Assembly: GCA_023375785.1 (NCBI GenBank)
Contig: SZWC01003873.1
Span: 107,572-171,571 of the forward strand
DNA from: Penium margaritaceum
Lineage: Eukaryota > Streptophyta > Zygnematophyceae > Desmidiales > Peniaceae
DNA: 64,000 nucleotides
Reading direction: 5' to 3'
Shown: in pieces, positions 11,355 to 22,677 of the stretch
How the letters are laid out: each line of letters begins with the position of its first letter
How positions within the stretch are numbered: position 1 is the stretch's first letter
The notes under the pieces: model-generated
Databases searched by the model: none
Seen by the model: only the letters and a program-made list of their open reading frames with translations
What the model was told of the DNA's origin: nothing
Made by a program: the position numbers and the translations under genes

Positions 11355-12414
11355 TGTTGGTTTTTGCGCATCCCTCATTGTGCTCTGTTGTGTCCTCCCG
11401 GCTTGTGTACATCGGCGTGCAGATAACTGACGGCGAGACTCAACGCTGACGGAGCGTCATCCGGTGGAGCCGACGCACGCGGAGGTCTACTCGCAGTTCG
11501 CTGGAGCCTCCTCTCTCCGGCGCCGTGCTCAGCTCTATCGGCATGCCTCCTCAGCAGTCGTGCCGCCGGCGGTCACCGCCACCGCAAATTGCTGTCTGCA
11601 TGCGTCCAGCGCGTCCCGTCGCGTGTGCGTCGTCATGCTCTGCCTAGGGTCCGTGTTGTGTGCTGCATGGTCCTGTTCGGCGTCACAGACCACCGTAGGC
11701 ACTGCCTGGGTTCGGGCAGCCATAACTCTTTGCTACTATTTTTCTAGTTGATTCTGACCGCACGACTGCATTTGCAGCATCGGTATTATGGTATGGTCCA
11801 GTTTTCAGGCAAAACGGACGATGCCCGGGTTTTGGGCTGTCGGGCGTCTGGCAGGGCTCACCGAGAAAACCTTGCGTGCCAGAAAATAGGTCCACAGCTA
11901 TTTTCTGATTGGCTGGTTAGTTGAGTAACAACTTCTACACTAGTGGGGGGGGCCTAGAACTTGGAGGGGTCTCCCATTGTTGTTCATTCTTCATTCCTAA
12001 TCAGTTACTATCAGTTTTCAGCTGCATTCAGGCGCTAACTCTGGCGTGCACGTTTCTGAGTAACAAGCCCAGAGCTTCCAGACTTAGACTCNTGCGTGCC
12101 AGAAAATAGGTCCACAGCTATTTTCTGATTGGCTGGTTAGTTGAGTAACAACTTCTACACTAGTGGGGGGGGCCTAGAACTTGGAGGGGTCTCCCATTGT
12201 TGTTCATTCTTCATTCCTAATCAGTTACTATCAGTTTTCAGCTGCATTCAGGCGCTAACTCTGGCGTGCACGTTTCTGAGTAACAAGCCCAGAGCTTCCA
12301 GACTTAGACTCTAGAGCAGCAGACTGAGGGGGCAGCTGACTTAAGCAACGAGCGTGGAAGCCCGCACGCTGCATCAACAATGCTGCTGCCCCAACCTGCT
12401 GCATAGATTTTCCA
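11355..12414 (+). repeat. 5' LTR of the plus-strand copia element
   Basis: It starts TGTTGGTTTTTGCGC and ends in TTTTCCA, giving a TG...CA structure. An N at 12092 joins two near-identical 219-bp pieces (11873-12091 and 12093-12311). Without that duplication the LTR is about 841 bp, matching the 844-bp LTR at 5217-6060. This LTR also preserves the unoccupied target sequence ATTTTCTGA, which is split in the 3' LTR by the DNA transposons. Confidence 0.92.
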
Positions 12415-12417
12415 TTT

Positions 12418-12429
12418 TGGTATCAGAGC
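12418..12429 (+). other. primer-binding site for initiator tRNA-Met
   Basis: TGGTATCAGAGC, three bases after the LTR end, is complementary to the 3' end of initiator tRNA-Met as in most plant copia elements. Confidence 0.93.
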
Positions 12430-12719
12430 CAGAGCTTAGCAGCAGCAGTAGAAGACTGGCGAACAGGTGCCAGACAATGCCGGCGGACCCCCATATGCGC
12501 CAGTGCAGGGGAAATGCTGCCGGATTTTTTCCGACAGCATTGACCCTCCTGGTGGCGGCGTCAGATTTTTTCCCACGGCCACGGGACCAGGGGAAATGCT
12601 ACCGAAATTTTTTTGGCAGCACTGACCCCCACGCGTGACACGAGGAGGTGAGCGGTAGGCGACGTCTGACGTCTGTGGGCGACGACGCACGCGGCAACGT
12701 CACCCAGGTGCAGTGACTG

Positions 12720-13420
12720 GCACCACCAGCAGCAGCAGGCAGAAGCAGCAGCTTGCAGCAGCCCGCAGTAGCAGCAGCTCGCAGCAGCAGCAGCTCGCAG
12801 CAGCAGCAGCAGCAGCCCGTAGCAGCAGCAGCTCGCAGCAGCAGCAGCAGCGGTAGCAGCAGCAACAGCGTGCAGCAGCAGCAGCAACCCACAGCAGCAG
12901 CCCGCAGCAGCAGCAGGCAGCAGCCGCAGCACGCAGCAGCTGTAGCAGTGTGCAGCAACAGCAGCGGGCTGTAGCAGCTGCTGCAGCGAGCTGTAGCAGC
13001 CGCCAGCTGTAGCAGCAGCAGCAGCGAGCAGCAGCTGGCAGCTGCCAGCCGCAGCTGCTACTGCTCGCTGCTCGTAGCGAGCGAGCAGCGAGCAGCAGCC
13101 CGCTGTTGCCAGCGAGCAGCAGCTCACTGCTGCCAAGCGAGCAGCAGCCCGCTGCTCGCAGCAGACAGCGGGCTGCTGCCCGCTGTGACAAGGAAAAAAA
13201 AACAAAAAAAGGGCAACAAAAAAATCCCCCACCCCCGCAGCTCGTAGCAGCAGCCTGCAGCTGTAGCGAGCAGCTGCAGCAGCGCTCAGCAGCAGCAGCG
13301 AGCTGTAGCAGCCACAATCGCTGCTGTAGCTCGCAGCACTAGCAGGTATAACTGCAACTGCAGCAGCAACAGCAGCAGCAGCAGCAACAGCAGCAGCACC
13401 AACAACAGCAGCGGCGGCCC
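12720..13420. repeat. CAG/GCAGC triplet-rich leader
   Basis: Roughly 700 bp of impure CAG/AGC triplets with TCGCAGCAGCAG, AGCCCGCAGCAG and GAGCAGCAG words. Long open frames occur in several phases on both strands (poly-Gln, poly-Ala, poly-Ser, poly-Cys) and are artefacts of the triplet. It corresponds to the 4326-4925 block of the minus-strand element. It lies between primer site and Gag start, where the packaging signal would be expected. Confidence 0.88.
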
Positions 13421-13615
13421 CAACATTCGCCGCTGCTAACGTTAGCACACCTCTGTTGACGTCACTGCTGATGTCATCAACAAAAAAAAGAGGGAGAAGA
13501 GGGGGAAAAGGGGAAAGGGGGAAGGCCAAAGGAGTGGGTAGACTCCCCACTCCCCAACCTTCTGCTAACATCAGCAACGCAAAGACAAAAACAAAAAAAC
13601 AAGGGACACTAAGTC

Positions 13616-15600
13616 ATGGCTGGTAGTCCCGGCGAGGAGGGGTCCTCCTCGGATGGGGGGACCCCTACCCCTCCTTTCTTGCAACGACTCTTGCAACAGC
13701 AGTAGCAGCAGCAGTAGCACCCGCCGCCGCTGCAGCAGCAGCAGCCGTCGCTGCCATAGGAGCAGCAGCTGCCGCCACCGCCGCAGTAGGAGCAACCGCC
13801 GCCGCAACGGAAACAGCAGTTGTTCCCGCCGCACCAGCAGCAGCCAAATCAACAGCACCAGCAGCCGCTGCCTCCTCAGCAGCAGCATCCGCCGCCATTG
13901 CAGCAGCAGCAGCCGCCGCCTCTACAGCAGCAGCCGCCGCCGCTGCAGCAGCAACAGCCGCCTCCCATACAGCAGCAGCCACCGCCGCTGCAGCAGCAGC
14001 AGCCGCCGCCTCTACAGCAGCAGCCGCCACCGCTACAACAGCAGCAGCCGCCGCCCATACAGCAGCAGCCACCGCTGCTGCAGCAGCAATAGTCGCCGCC
14101 CCTACAGCAGCAGCAGCAGCAGCCCACTGGTAGTGTTGGCGGCACCCCTGACCCACTTGCTGCTCTTCAGCAACAACTCGCCGCCTTGACACAGCAGCTT
14201 GCGGGGCTATAGCCAGTCGCCTCCCAAACCGCCACCAACGTGCTGCCGTCGTTCATCCCTCCAGGGCACGCTAGCCCCCCTGTGACCGCCGCCACGTACT
14301 ACTTAGCACAACAGCAGACTCAGCGCCAACGGCAGACAGTGACCTCCGTCCTTGGCCCCACTCTGGGTCCCGGCCGTAGGCAGAAGGACTTTGAGACACC
14401 GCCGCCGCCGCTTCAGGCCGGCGAGCAACTCCGGAGCTAGGAGCTCAGCTTCCGGATCTGGGCGCAGGATGAGGGTCTGTGGGCCTACTACACCCTCCCT
14501 TACGACTCCACCCAGGCCGATCAGCTATATGACGCTGGTCGCGCCGAAAGCGCCCTTGTACGAGTCGCCCCTCCAGCTTCCCGCCTTGCCCTGGAGCCCT
14601 TCTTCGGCGACTTCACCGCTGGCGACATCCCAGACCCGGCAGCCGCATGACACGTTCTCACCAGACCCCATCGCTTGTCCAGCGACGCTGAGATCAGCCG
14701 TCTGCTCCAAGAGTTGAACTCCCTACACATGGGGGAGGCTGAGACGGTCACTGCCTACTGGCAGCGGGCGAAGGACATCCTCCGTCGACTCGGCAAATCG
14801 GCTCCACCACCTCTGTCCGCGCTCCTCACCATCAAGTGCGGCGCCACCAGCGCATACGCGGACGTCTTCGTCCACTACCCTCAGGATGTACTCACCACCA
14901 TGGAGGCCCAGGGCACTCTCATGCCCTGGGCATATGAGCTCGCCATGAGTCCCAGCTCCATCGCGCGGAGGCCCTTGCATCCCCTGCCGTCGCCGCCCCT
15001 GCCGTTGCCTCCGTGGCCGTTGTCTCCCCCGTCGCAGCTACCCCATCGCCCTCAGGGAAGAAGAAGAAAAGCCAGAACAAGAAGGGCAAGGGTCCATCGC
15101 AACAACAGCAGCAGCAGTCATCGACCGGCTCCAGCGGTAGTGGCTCGGTCTGCCACAACTGTGGCCAGCCTGGGCACGGGTGGTACACGTGCCCTCTCCC
15201 GACGGACGAGGCCCGCGTCATCGCCACCATGCGACGCCAGCGGGAGTGCCGCCTCGCCTCTGCCACCGTCGCTACTGCTGGTCCTACCACTCCGACCTCG
15301 TCCAGCACCTCTGCCACTCCGACAGCTCCGCCTGTCCTGCAGACACCCGCGCCGCAGCAGTACTACCCGCAGCAGTACCACCCTCAGCCGTGGGCACCTC
15401 CGCTTCCTTCGCCGGCTCAGTCCCCCTACTACCCGAGCTCCGGCGCCGTCACTCCGCATTCTGTCTACACTCCTGGGCCGTCATCCCGAGAGCGTCAGCT
15501 GGAGCAGTTCATCGCGCTCCAGCTTGGCTTCCCTCGCCCTCCTCCCCAGGGAAGTGCGAGTTGTGTCACCTCTTGCCCTCCGGCCCATCCCTGCATGACT
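13616..15600 (+). pseudogene. gag: copia Gag with glutamine-rich N-terminus
   Basis: The likely Gag start is the ATG at 13616 (MAGSPGEEG), the counterpart of MTNNPSEEG in the sister copy. A CAG-rich tract of about 450 bp follows (13690-14140; poly-Gln/Pro in one frame). Then comes the capsid-like region with the conserved FIPPGHAS, ETVTAYWQRAKDILRRL and MPWAYEL segments, a Lys-rich patch (GKKKKSQNKKGKG) and the CCHC knuckle CHNCGQPGHGWYTC at about 15150-15192. It ends in a Pro/Ser-rich tail. It is a broken copy with a few breaks. Its role in the live family would be particle assembly and RNA packaging. Confidence 0.85.
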
Positions 15601-17500
15601 GAGACTGAGCTGCGGTCGTGTCCCGTTTCCTCGTCTGTCTCATCGTCTCCCGTGATCTCATCCATCCCACTCCTTGACAACATTGCATGGCTTGACGATT
15701 GGCAGTCTCGTTTCGTGCCTCCTTCCACCGTGTCCGCGTCCCTCGCTTGCTGCCATGTGACGGTGACTGATCTGGCGACCCCTATCCAGGACCCTGCTGA
15801 GACCTGGATCATCGACTCCTGGGCCACGCATCACATGACGGCCTCTTGCGAGGCCTTCAGTATGCTCGGTCCTGTCGGCGATGTCTCCAGTGTCCGGACG
15901 GGCTCTGGACAGGTGTTGCCTCTCAGTGGGGTAGGCGTCGTTCGTTTTCGTGGTCCGGCCGGTGACGTCTTTCTGACCGATGTTCTCTTCGTCCCTGGTC
16001 TCGAGCTCAGCCTCCTGTCCGTGACTGCCCTTGACCGCATGAGCATGGACGTTGTGCACTCATGTGGTGTCAGCACTGTGTCGTTGCGTCCGTCGGGTCT
16101 TGTCGTACTGCACGCCACCGCCTGTGGCAACTTGTGGCACGTTCCCCGCCTCTCCTCCTCCCCTCCCGTCTCCTCCCCGTCGGCTGCGACCGGNNNNNNN
16201 NNNNNNNNNNNNNNNNNNNNNNNNNNNNNNNNNNNNNNNNNNNNTGGACAGGTGTTGCCTCTCAGTGGGGTAGGCGTCGTTCGTTTTCGTGGTCCGGCCG
16301 GTGACGTCTTTCTGACCGATGTTCTCTTCGTCCCTGGTCTCGAGCTCAGCCTCCTGTCCGTGACTGCCCTTGACCGCATGAGCATGGACGTTGTGCACTC
16401 ATGTGGTGTCAGCACTGTGTCGTTGCGTCCGTCGGGTCTTGTCGTACTGCACGCCACCGCCTGTGGCAACTTGTGGCACGTTCCCCGCCTCTCTTCCTCC
16501 CCTCCCATCTCCTCCCCGTCGGCTGCGACCGGTCATGTGTTTGTTACCAGCACACTTTCTCCTCAGCACACCCGCCTCTTACACCGCCGCCTTTGCCACG
16601 TCCACTCTGCCGAGTAGAAAGCATGCTCCGCACCCAGCCGGCCAAGGGCCTTGATCCGGAGACTTTCCCTCTCCCGTGCCCCACTAAGTGCATTGAATGC
16701 GCTCAGGGGAAGATGTACCAGTCCACGTACCCCCTATCTTCCTCACGGGCGTCCGCCCCCCTTGACCTTGTCCACTCGGACGTCATGGGCCCTCTCCCCA
16801 ACGAGTCCGTCGGTGAGCATGGCCGATATGTCCTCACTCTGACGGACGACTACTCTCGCTACCGTTGGGTCTTTTGCCTTCAGCATAAGAGCGATGTCGC
16901 CCGGACCATTCAGGACTGGCTTGTCCTCGCGGAGCGCGAGTGTGGCCGCCCCCTTCGCCGCTTTCACTCCGATCGCGGTGGCGAGTACCTGGGTGAGGCC
17001 ACGACCTTTCTCGCCTCCCGCGGTATCCGCCATGAGACGTCTGCGCCCTACACACCCACCCAGAACGGCGTCTCCGAGCGGTGGAACCGTACCATGGCCG
17101 ACGCCGTCCGCACCATGCGGGTCGAGTCCGGTCACTCCGATGGCTTCTACTTTGAGGCCATGGCCTACATGACCTGGGTCTGAACCCGGTTCCCCACGGT
17201 CCCCTTCCCCGCCACTCCACACCCTATCAGCACTGGTGCGGTCGGCGTGCTGACCTCCGCCCGGCTCGCGTCTGGGGCTGCGTAGTCGTTGTGTGGCTGC
17301 TCGCCCCACAGCAGGGTGGCAAGCTCGCCCCACGCGGACGCCCCTGCACCTTTCTTGGCGTGTCTCGTCAGTCCAAGGCCTGGCGCTTCTGGGACCCATC
17401 CCAACACTGCATCATCGAGTCGCGCGATGCCCTCTTTTTTGAGGACCTGTTTCCCCGCAACCTCATCCGCTCCGGCTTGTCCGTGTCCCTCCCGTCGCAT
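15601..17500 (+). pseudogene. pol: copia protease and integrase
   Basis: The protease core WIIDSWATHHMT lies at about 15805-15840, and the conserved FVPGLELSLLSV segment follows. A 51-N gap (16194-16244) is flanked by two 288-bp near-identical copies of this segment. The integrase zinc-binding region has HRRLCHVH and CIECAQGK (about 16575-16715). The core shows the D,D,E set in HSDVMGPLP, HSDRGGEYLG and TPTQNGVSERWNR (about 16775-17095). The C-terminal part shows FLGVSRQSKAWRFWDP. Breaks are few, and the gap duplication accounts for some of the apparent disorder. Confidence 0.87.
15906..16532. repeat. 288-bp direct duplication across a 51-N gap
   Basis: 15906-16193 and 16245-16532 are nearly identical and flank the N run 16194-16244. 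Probably an assembly duplication. Confidence 0.88.
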
Positions 17501-17575
17501 GGGGGAGTGGTGAGTCCGTCCTCCGTCCTGTCGCTTCCGGGTGACACATCACTTCGTCCCTTTGAGCTGGTAGCC

Positions 17576-18151
17576 CCGGTCGCATCCGCTGGCCCCTCCG
17601 GGCCGGCAGCCCCGGTTTCGTCTGCTGGCCCCTCCGAGCCAGCTGCCACAGTCGCGTCTACTGGCCCCTCTAGGCCGGCAGCCCCAGTCGCGTCCGCTGG
17701 CCCCTCCGGGCCGGCAGCCCCAGTCGCATCCGCTGGCCCCTCCGGGCCGGCAGCCCCAGTCGCGACCGTTGGCCCCTCCGGGCCGGCAGCCCCTGTCGCG
17801 TCCGCTGGCACCTCCGAGCCAGCTGCCCCAGTGGCATCTACTGGCCCCTCCGGGCCGGGAGCCCCAGTCGCGTCCGCTGGCCCCTCCGGACCAGCAGCCC
17901 CAGTCGCGTCCGCTGGCCCATCCGGGCTGGCAGCCCCAGTCGCATCCGCTGGTCCCTCCGGGCCGGCAGCCCCAGTCGCTTCCGATGGTCCCTCCGGGCC
18001 GACGGCTCCAGTCGCGTCTGCTGGCCCCTCCGGGCCATCAACCCCAGTCGCATCCGCTCGCCCCTCCGGGCCAGCAGCCCCAGTCGCGTCCGCTCGCCCC
18101 TCCGGGCCGGCAGCCCCAGCAGTGTCCGCTGGCCCCTCTGGCCCAGCAGCG
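17576..18151 (+). repeat. 36-bp coding minisatellite (PVASAGPSGPAA)16 between integrase and RT
   Basis: Sixteen consecutive 36-bp units encode variants of PVASAGPSGPAA, all in phase with the pol frame. Base differences between units are mostly synonymous or conservative (SAG/STG/SDG/SAR, SGP/SEP/SRP). The tract sits in the normally unstructured linker between integrase and reverse transcriptase. Copia linkers are often Pro/Ser-rich, but a regular tandem array like this is unusual in my knowledge. Confidence 0.9.
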
Positions 18152-18328
18152 CCTGTGCCGTCTACTGGCTCAGGACCAGTAGTCCCGTCCGCCTCCGTCG
18201 GCCCGTCGGACTCAGCACCATCTTCTGCCCGACCGCGCTACACACGTGGCCCAGGCGGCAGCCTCCGACCTCGGCCGACAGTGAGCGCGCGGACCGTCGC
18301 TCCCCGTCCCGTGGCGCCTTGACCCCCT

Positions 18329-20433
18329 GTGGCTCCACATGTCTCCTCCACTCCCACGGTCCTGAGTGGGGACCCTGGCACAAAGGCTCTCGGCCTGACC
18401 ACTTCTGCCATCATCGCAGACCTTCACCCGGGCTCTACATTGGGGTACGCCATGCTTCATCATGAGCATCGGCATGTTGTTGTGGCTGCACTCGCACGTA
18501 TCCCACCTGGGGCTCGTGATGCACACGCCCTCTCAGTCCGGTCCACAGCACGCCCAGAGGACCCTTCCACCCTACGCGAGGCTCGAGCCTCCTCTGAGGC
18601 CGCTCATTGGGATGCTGCCTGTGCCGAGGAGCTCGCTGCTATCCAACAGCACCACGTGTATGACCTCGTCGACCTCCCTCCAGGTCGGAAGGCCATTGGT
18701 GCCAAGTGGGTCTTTCGGCGTAAGTGGAAGCCTGACGGATCCTTGGACAAGTACAAGGCCCGTCTCACAGCAAAGGGCTTAGCTCAGGTCCCTGGGGTCG
18801 ATTACGACCACATCTTCGCCCCAGTTGGCCGGTTCTCCACTAGCCGGGCACTGTTCAGCCTGGTTGCCCAGCACGGGTCGGAGCTGCATCAGATGGACGT
18901 GAGCAACGCATTCCTCCATGGCTCACTGGAGGGTGAGGAGCTCTACATGACGCAGCCCCCAGGCTTCGATGAAGGCACTGGGAGAGTTTGGCGGCTGCGG
19001 AAGGCCCTCTATGGCCTGAAGCAGTCACCTCGGTGCTGGAACCAGGAGATCAGCAGTACGCTTCTCCGTGGCGGCCTCCAGCGCAGCACCGCTGACCCCG
19101 CACTGTTCGTCAGCCCGCGAGGTCAAACCTTCGCCGCGGTTCTGGTCTACGTCGACGATCTCCTTATTGCATCACCTGACGCGGCAGCCATCCAGCACGT
19201 CAAGGACCTACTGCACGCCGCCTACCAGATGAAGGATCTCGGGTATGCCCGAGTCTTCCTGGGCATGGAGCTCGAGCATGATCGCTTTCTCAGGGCATCC
19301 TGCACGTCCACCAGGCTGCCTATGTGCAGACCCTGTCCACTCGCTTCGTCGAGGACTTGCCCCTCGTGCCTAGCGCATCCTCACCCATGTCACCCGATGG
19401 CCAGGTGAAGTTGAAGAGTCATGACCCAGCTGTTGTGAGGGAGCCAGCTGATGTGACCACGTATCTGCCGGTCATCGGGTCACTGATGTTCCTGGCGACG
19501 ACGACGCGTCCAGNCGTCAAGGACCTGCTGCACGCCGCCTACCAGATGAAGGATCTCGGGTCTGCCCGAGTCTTCCTGGGCATGGAGCTCGAGCATGATC
19601 GCTCCCAGGGCATCCTGCACGTCCACCAGGCTGCCTATGTGCAGACCCTGTCCACTCGCTTCGTCGAGGACTTGCCCCTCGTGCCTAGCGCATCCTCACC
19701 CATGTCACCCGATGGCCAGGTGAAGTTGAAGAGTCATGACCCAGCTGTTGTGAGGGAGCCAGCTGATGTGACCACGTATCTGCCGGTCATCGGGTCACTG
19801 ATGTTCCTGGCGACGACGACGCGTCCAGACATCGCGTTCGCCGTTAACCTCCTGGCCCAGTTCTCTCGGGAGCCGCGTCACCTCCATTTTGAGGCTGCGA
19901 TCCGAGTACTGCACTATGTCGTCTCGACCCCTCGGCGAGGCCTCATGTTCCACCGTCAGCCGTCCGTCGTTGCAGTGGGTTACACCGACAGTGACTGGGC
20001 CGGCAGTCCAGACGGTAAGAATCGCACTGGTTGGATCTTTCTGGTCGAGAGCACAGCTGTGTCCTGGCGCAGTGGCAAGCAGGGGCGCATTGCACTCAGC
20101 ACTGCTGAGGCTGAGTACGTGGCCCTTGCCTCAGGCGCGTGTGAGAGTGTGTGGTTGCGTCGTCTGCTGTCCGAGTTGCGTCAGTCTGTTGCATCCATCA
20201 CCTTGCATTGTGACAATGAGAGTGCCATGGCCATCGCCGAAAATGACGGTGTGCATCACACACGCACAAAGCACATCAATGTTGAGTATCACTATGTACG
20301 TTTGTTGTTGCATGACGGCAGCATCAGCATCGTATGGGTTGAGACAGCACGTCAGCTGGCTGACTTCCTGACCAAGGTACTGAAGAGGGACTCGTTCAAG
20401 AAGGCTGTGAGTTCAGTCGGCGTGCGTCCGTGA
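18329..20433 (+). pseudogene. pol: copia reverse transcriptase and RNase H
   Basis: The RT domain begins near 18600 (AAHWDAACAEELAAI). It has the conserved AKWVFRRKWKPDG, ARLTAKGLAQVPGVDY, APVGRFS, QMDVSNAFLHG, LRKALYGLKQSPRCW and catalytic YVDDLL motifs (the last at about 19150). RNase H follows with GYTDSDWAGS, the STAEAEY box, CDNESAM and the ADFLTK C-terminal signature, ending at 20433. An N at 19514 separates two near-identical copies of about 315 bp (19198-19513 and 19515-19828) that cover the RT thumb region, most likely an assembly duplication. It looks otherwise well preserved. Confidence 0.9.
19198..19828. repeat. about 315-bp direct duplication across an N gap in RT
   Basis: 19198-19513 and 19515-19828 match with only a few differences around the single N at 19514. 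Probably an assembly duplication. Confidence 0.87.
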
Positions 20434-20530
20434 GTCGTCCTCTTTGTCTCTGCCTGCGTCTCTGTGTACCTTGGGGGAGTCTGGTTGTTGATCGTATCTC
20501 TGCCCGCCCATGTACACTAGGCCTGTGAGT

Positions 20531-20540
20531 CATGGGGGAG
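20531..20540 (+). other. polypurine tract
   Basis: CATGGGGGAG lies immediately before the TGTTGG start of the 3' LTR, the expected place for the plus-strand primer. Confidence 0.75.
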
Positions 20541-21094
20541 TGTTGGTTTTTGCGCATCCCTCATTGTGCTCTGTTGTCTCCTCCCGGCTTGTGTACATCG
20601 GCGTGCAGAAAACTGACGGCGAGACTCGACGCTGACGGAGCGTCATTCGGTGGAGCCGACGCACGCAGAGGTCTACTCGCAGTTCGCTGGAGCCTCCTCT
20701 CTCCGGCGACGTGCTCAGCTCCATCGGCAGGCCTCCTTGGCAGTCATGCCGCCGGCGGTCACCGCCACCGCAAAGTGCTGTCTGCATGCGTACAGCGCGT
20801 CCCGTCGCGTCTGCGTCGTCATGCTCTGCCTAGGGTCCGTGTTGCGTGCTGCATGGTCCTATTTGGCGTCACAGACCACCGTAGGCACTGCCTGGGTTCG
20901 GGCAGCCATAACTCTTTGCTACTATTTTTCTAGTTGATTCTGACCGCACGACTGCGTTCGCAGCGTTGGTATTATGGTATGGTCCAGTTTTCAGGCAAAA
21001 CGGACGACGCCCGGGTTTTGGGCTGTCGGGCGTCTAGCAGGGCTCACCGAGAAAACCCTGCCTGCCAGAAAATAGGTCCACAGCTATATTCTGA
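20541..21094 (+). repeat. 3' LTR, first part (before nested insertion)
   Basis: It matches the 5' LTR from its first base up to ATATTCTGA (21086-21094), where homology stops sharply at the DNA-transposon end. The remaining LTR sequence resumes at 28565. Confidence 0.93.
21086..21094. repeat. 9-bp target-site duplication of outer DNA transposon, left copy
   Basis: ATATTCTGA here, ATTTTCTGA at 28565-28573 (8 of 9 match). The intact 5' LTR has ATTTTCTGA at the same place, which gives the pre-insertion state. A 9-bp duplication is typical of Mutator-like elements. Confidence 0.88.
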
Positions 21095-21139
21095 GGGCAC
21101 AAATGCTCCGCTGCCCGTCGTTTCGGTCAATTTAGACGC

Positions 21140-21232
21140 GCTGCCCATAGTCGATTTCGACCCGCACGCGGTGCCCATAGTCGAAAACGACCCGCACGCG
21201 GTGCCCATGTTTTTCGTCGAGCGAGCGAAAAA
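21140..21232. repeat. left terminal inverted repeat, inner well-conserved part
   Basis: It contains tandem variants of TGCCCATAGTCGATTTCGAC followed by the CCCGCACGCGG link and ends at TTTTTCGTCGAGCGAGCG. The same sequence in inverse orientation lies at about 28395-28525, with one extra unit on the right. Confidence 0.85.
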
Positions 21233-21342
21233 CGAAAAAAATAGCAACTGTACCCACGCCCTCGAAGTCCAACTTCGCCGACTTCGAGGGCGAAGTGGTT
21301 GAAAAATGACATTGGCATCGCCGATGTCAGAAGTCACCCTAC

Positions 21343-21950
21343 CGCGACTTTTGGAGGTCGCAAGTGCGAACTCCAAAAGTCGCGACAGGGTGACTGTCGC
21401 GACTTTTGAGGTGCGCACTCCAAAAGGGTGCGCCGTAACTCGCAAACCCCCCCCCAAAACAAACGACAAACCCCCTAGTTACACTAGGGGGTTTGGGTTT
21501 TATTTTTTTACTTGCCCGGGCATCTGCCGGGCCCCGCGGTAGCGGGGCCCGGCAGATTCCCTTTCTCCTCTCACACGTGCGCCGCAACTAACAAACCCCC
21601 CCAAATTTACTCGCAAACCCCCTACTTACACTAGGGGGTTTGGGTTATATTTTTTTACTTGCTCGGGCATCTGCCGGGCCCCGCGGCAGCGGGGCCCGGC
21701 AAGTGCCCAGCGTGCGCCGCATCCTGCAAACCCCCCCAAACCTACGACAAACCCCCTAGTTTGTCGTAGGTTTGGGGGGTTGGGCAGGATGCGGTGCACG
21801 CTGGGCATCTGTCGGGCCCCGCTACCGCGGGGCCCGGCAGATGCCCAGCGTGAGCCGCATCCTGCAAACCACCCCAAACCTACGACAAACCCCCGAGTTT
21901 GTCGTAGGTTTGGGGGGTTGGGCAGGGTCATCGCGAGCTCGTAGGGAGGT
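21343..21950. repeat. cluster of long perfect and near-perfect hairpins, GC-rich
   Basis: At least six foldbacks are stacked here. They include a 14-bp stem (21343-21356 with 21371-21384), a 12-bp stem with 3-nt loop (21468-21494), a 16-bp stem with GGTA loop (21522-21557) whose arms read ATCTGCCGGGCCCCGC, second copies of both at about 21615-21705, and 46-bp near-perfect arms (21706-21751 with 21760-21805) around CCCCCTAG. A further pair lies around 21860-21925. The cassettes repeat with period about 145 bp and end in short A/T runs. No frame looks coding. A partial relative lies at 52108-52235. Confidence 0.88.
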
Positions 21951-22016
21951 TTCGGCGCGAAACTCCTCCTGCGAGCTCGCGACGACCGGCGAAGGTCAAT
22001 GTCAAAAAACATGTCG

Positions 22017-22025
22017 AAAGTGATA
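22017..22025. repeat. 9-bp target-site duplication of inner Mutator-like element, left copy
   Basis: AAAGTGATA here and the identical AAAGTGATA at 28360-28368 bracket the inner element exactly. One N (22026) sits at the left junction. Confidence 0.85.
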
Positions 22026-22034
22026 NCGGGGGAG

Positions 22035-22235
22035 TGACCATATACCCATCGATTTCCCGATAGATCCCCCATATCCAGGTATCGCTCTTTAACAACCCCA
22101 TATCCACATGGCGCGGACTTTATGTCTCCCATGCCACATGCTCGCTCTTTTCGATCGCCATGTCCAGGCGTATTTGAAAATGAACGCAATGTCCACTACA
22201 TTTTATTTTAACAACGACATGTCCACAACGCAATG
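22035..22235 (+). promoter_or_regulatory. left-end array of CCATATCCA-type iterons
   Basis: About seven copies spaced some 25-40 bp apart: CCATATACCC, CCCATATCCAG, CCCATATCCAC, CCCATGCCAC, CCATGTCCAG, CAATGTCCAC, CATGTCCAC. The mirror array at the right end points to transposase binding sites. That reading is inference from arrangement only. Confidence 0.7.
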
Positions 22236-22677
22236 TACGCTGACACGCACTTCAGTAGAATGGAACCGAGGCGTACGGGCGGAGACTAGGTGCGGCTCCG
22301 ACAGTTTGCAATTTCACCTGAGAAGTAAAGGACAATGGAATAGGAGACATCCTCCGAATACAGACAAGTTCGATCGCCGGGACATGACGACGAATGACTA
22401 CTGTACTCGCAAGTCAAAGTGGCAGCAACCTACCGGGGGGTGGTGGGTTTGTTTTGCAAACCCACTTGTCTACGCCGTGAAACGCCGCAATGATGTTGAT
22501 ATCAGCGTCGAAGACGGTCGAAGAATAATCGTTTGACGAACGCCGCCGAGAAGCATGATTGGTCGTTTCACTGTCCACCGGTGACCACCGCGAATGGACG
22601 CTCCATCTGCCCCTGCCACGCTCATGACACTTTGCTTCGTACTCCTGCTGACTGCGTGAAAGGACTTGAGTTGAACA

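Noticed and set aside
12561-13577. 338-codon minus-strand frame rich in Cys, Leu and Ala
   Set aside because: Antisense of the CAG-rich copia leader; low complexity with no motif.
13653-14192. Ser/Arg-rich and Ala-rich frames over the CAG tract
   Set aside because: Alternative phases of the Gag glutamine tract.
16743-17399. 218-codon minus-strand frame
   Set aside because: Antisense shadow of the copia integrase.
21440-21930. Telomere-like repeat (AAACCCCC runs)
   Set aside because: The runs are arms of hairpins at irregular spacing and not a tandem AAACCCT array.
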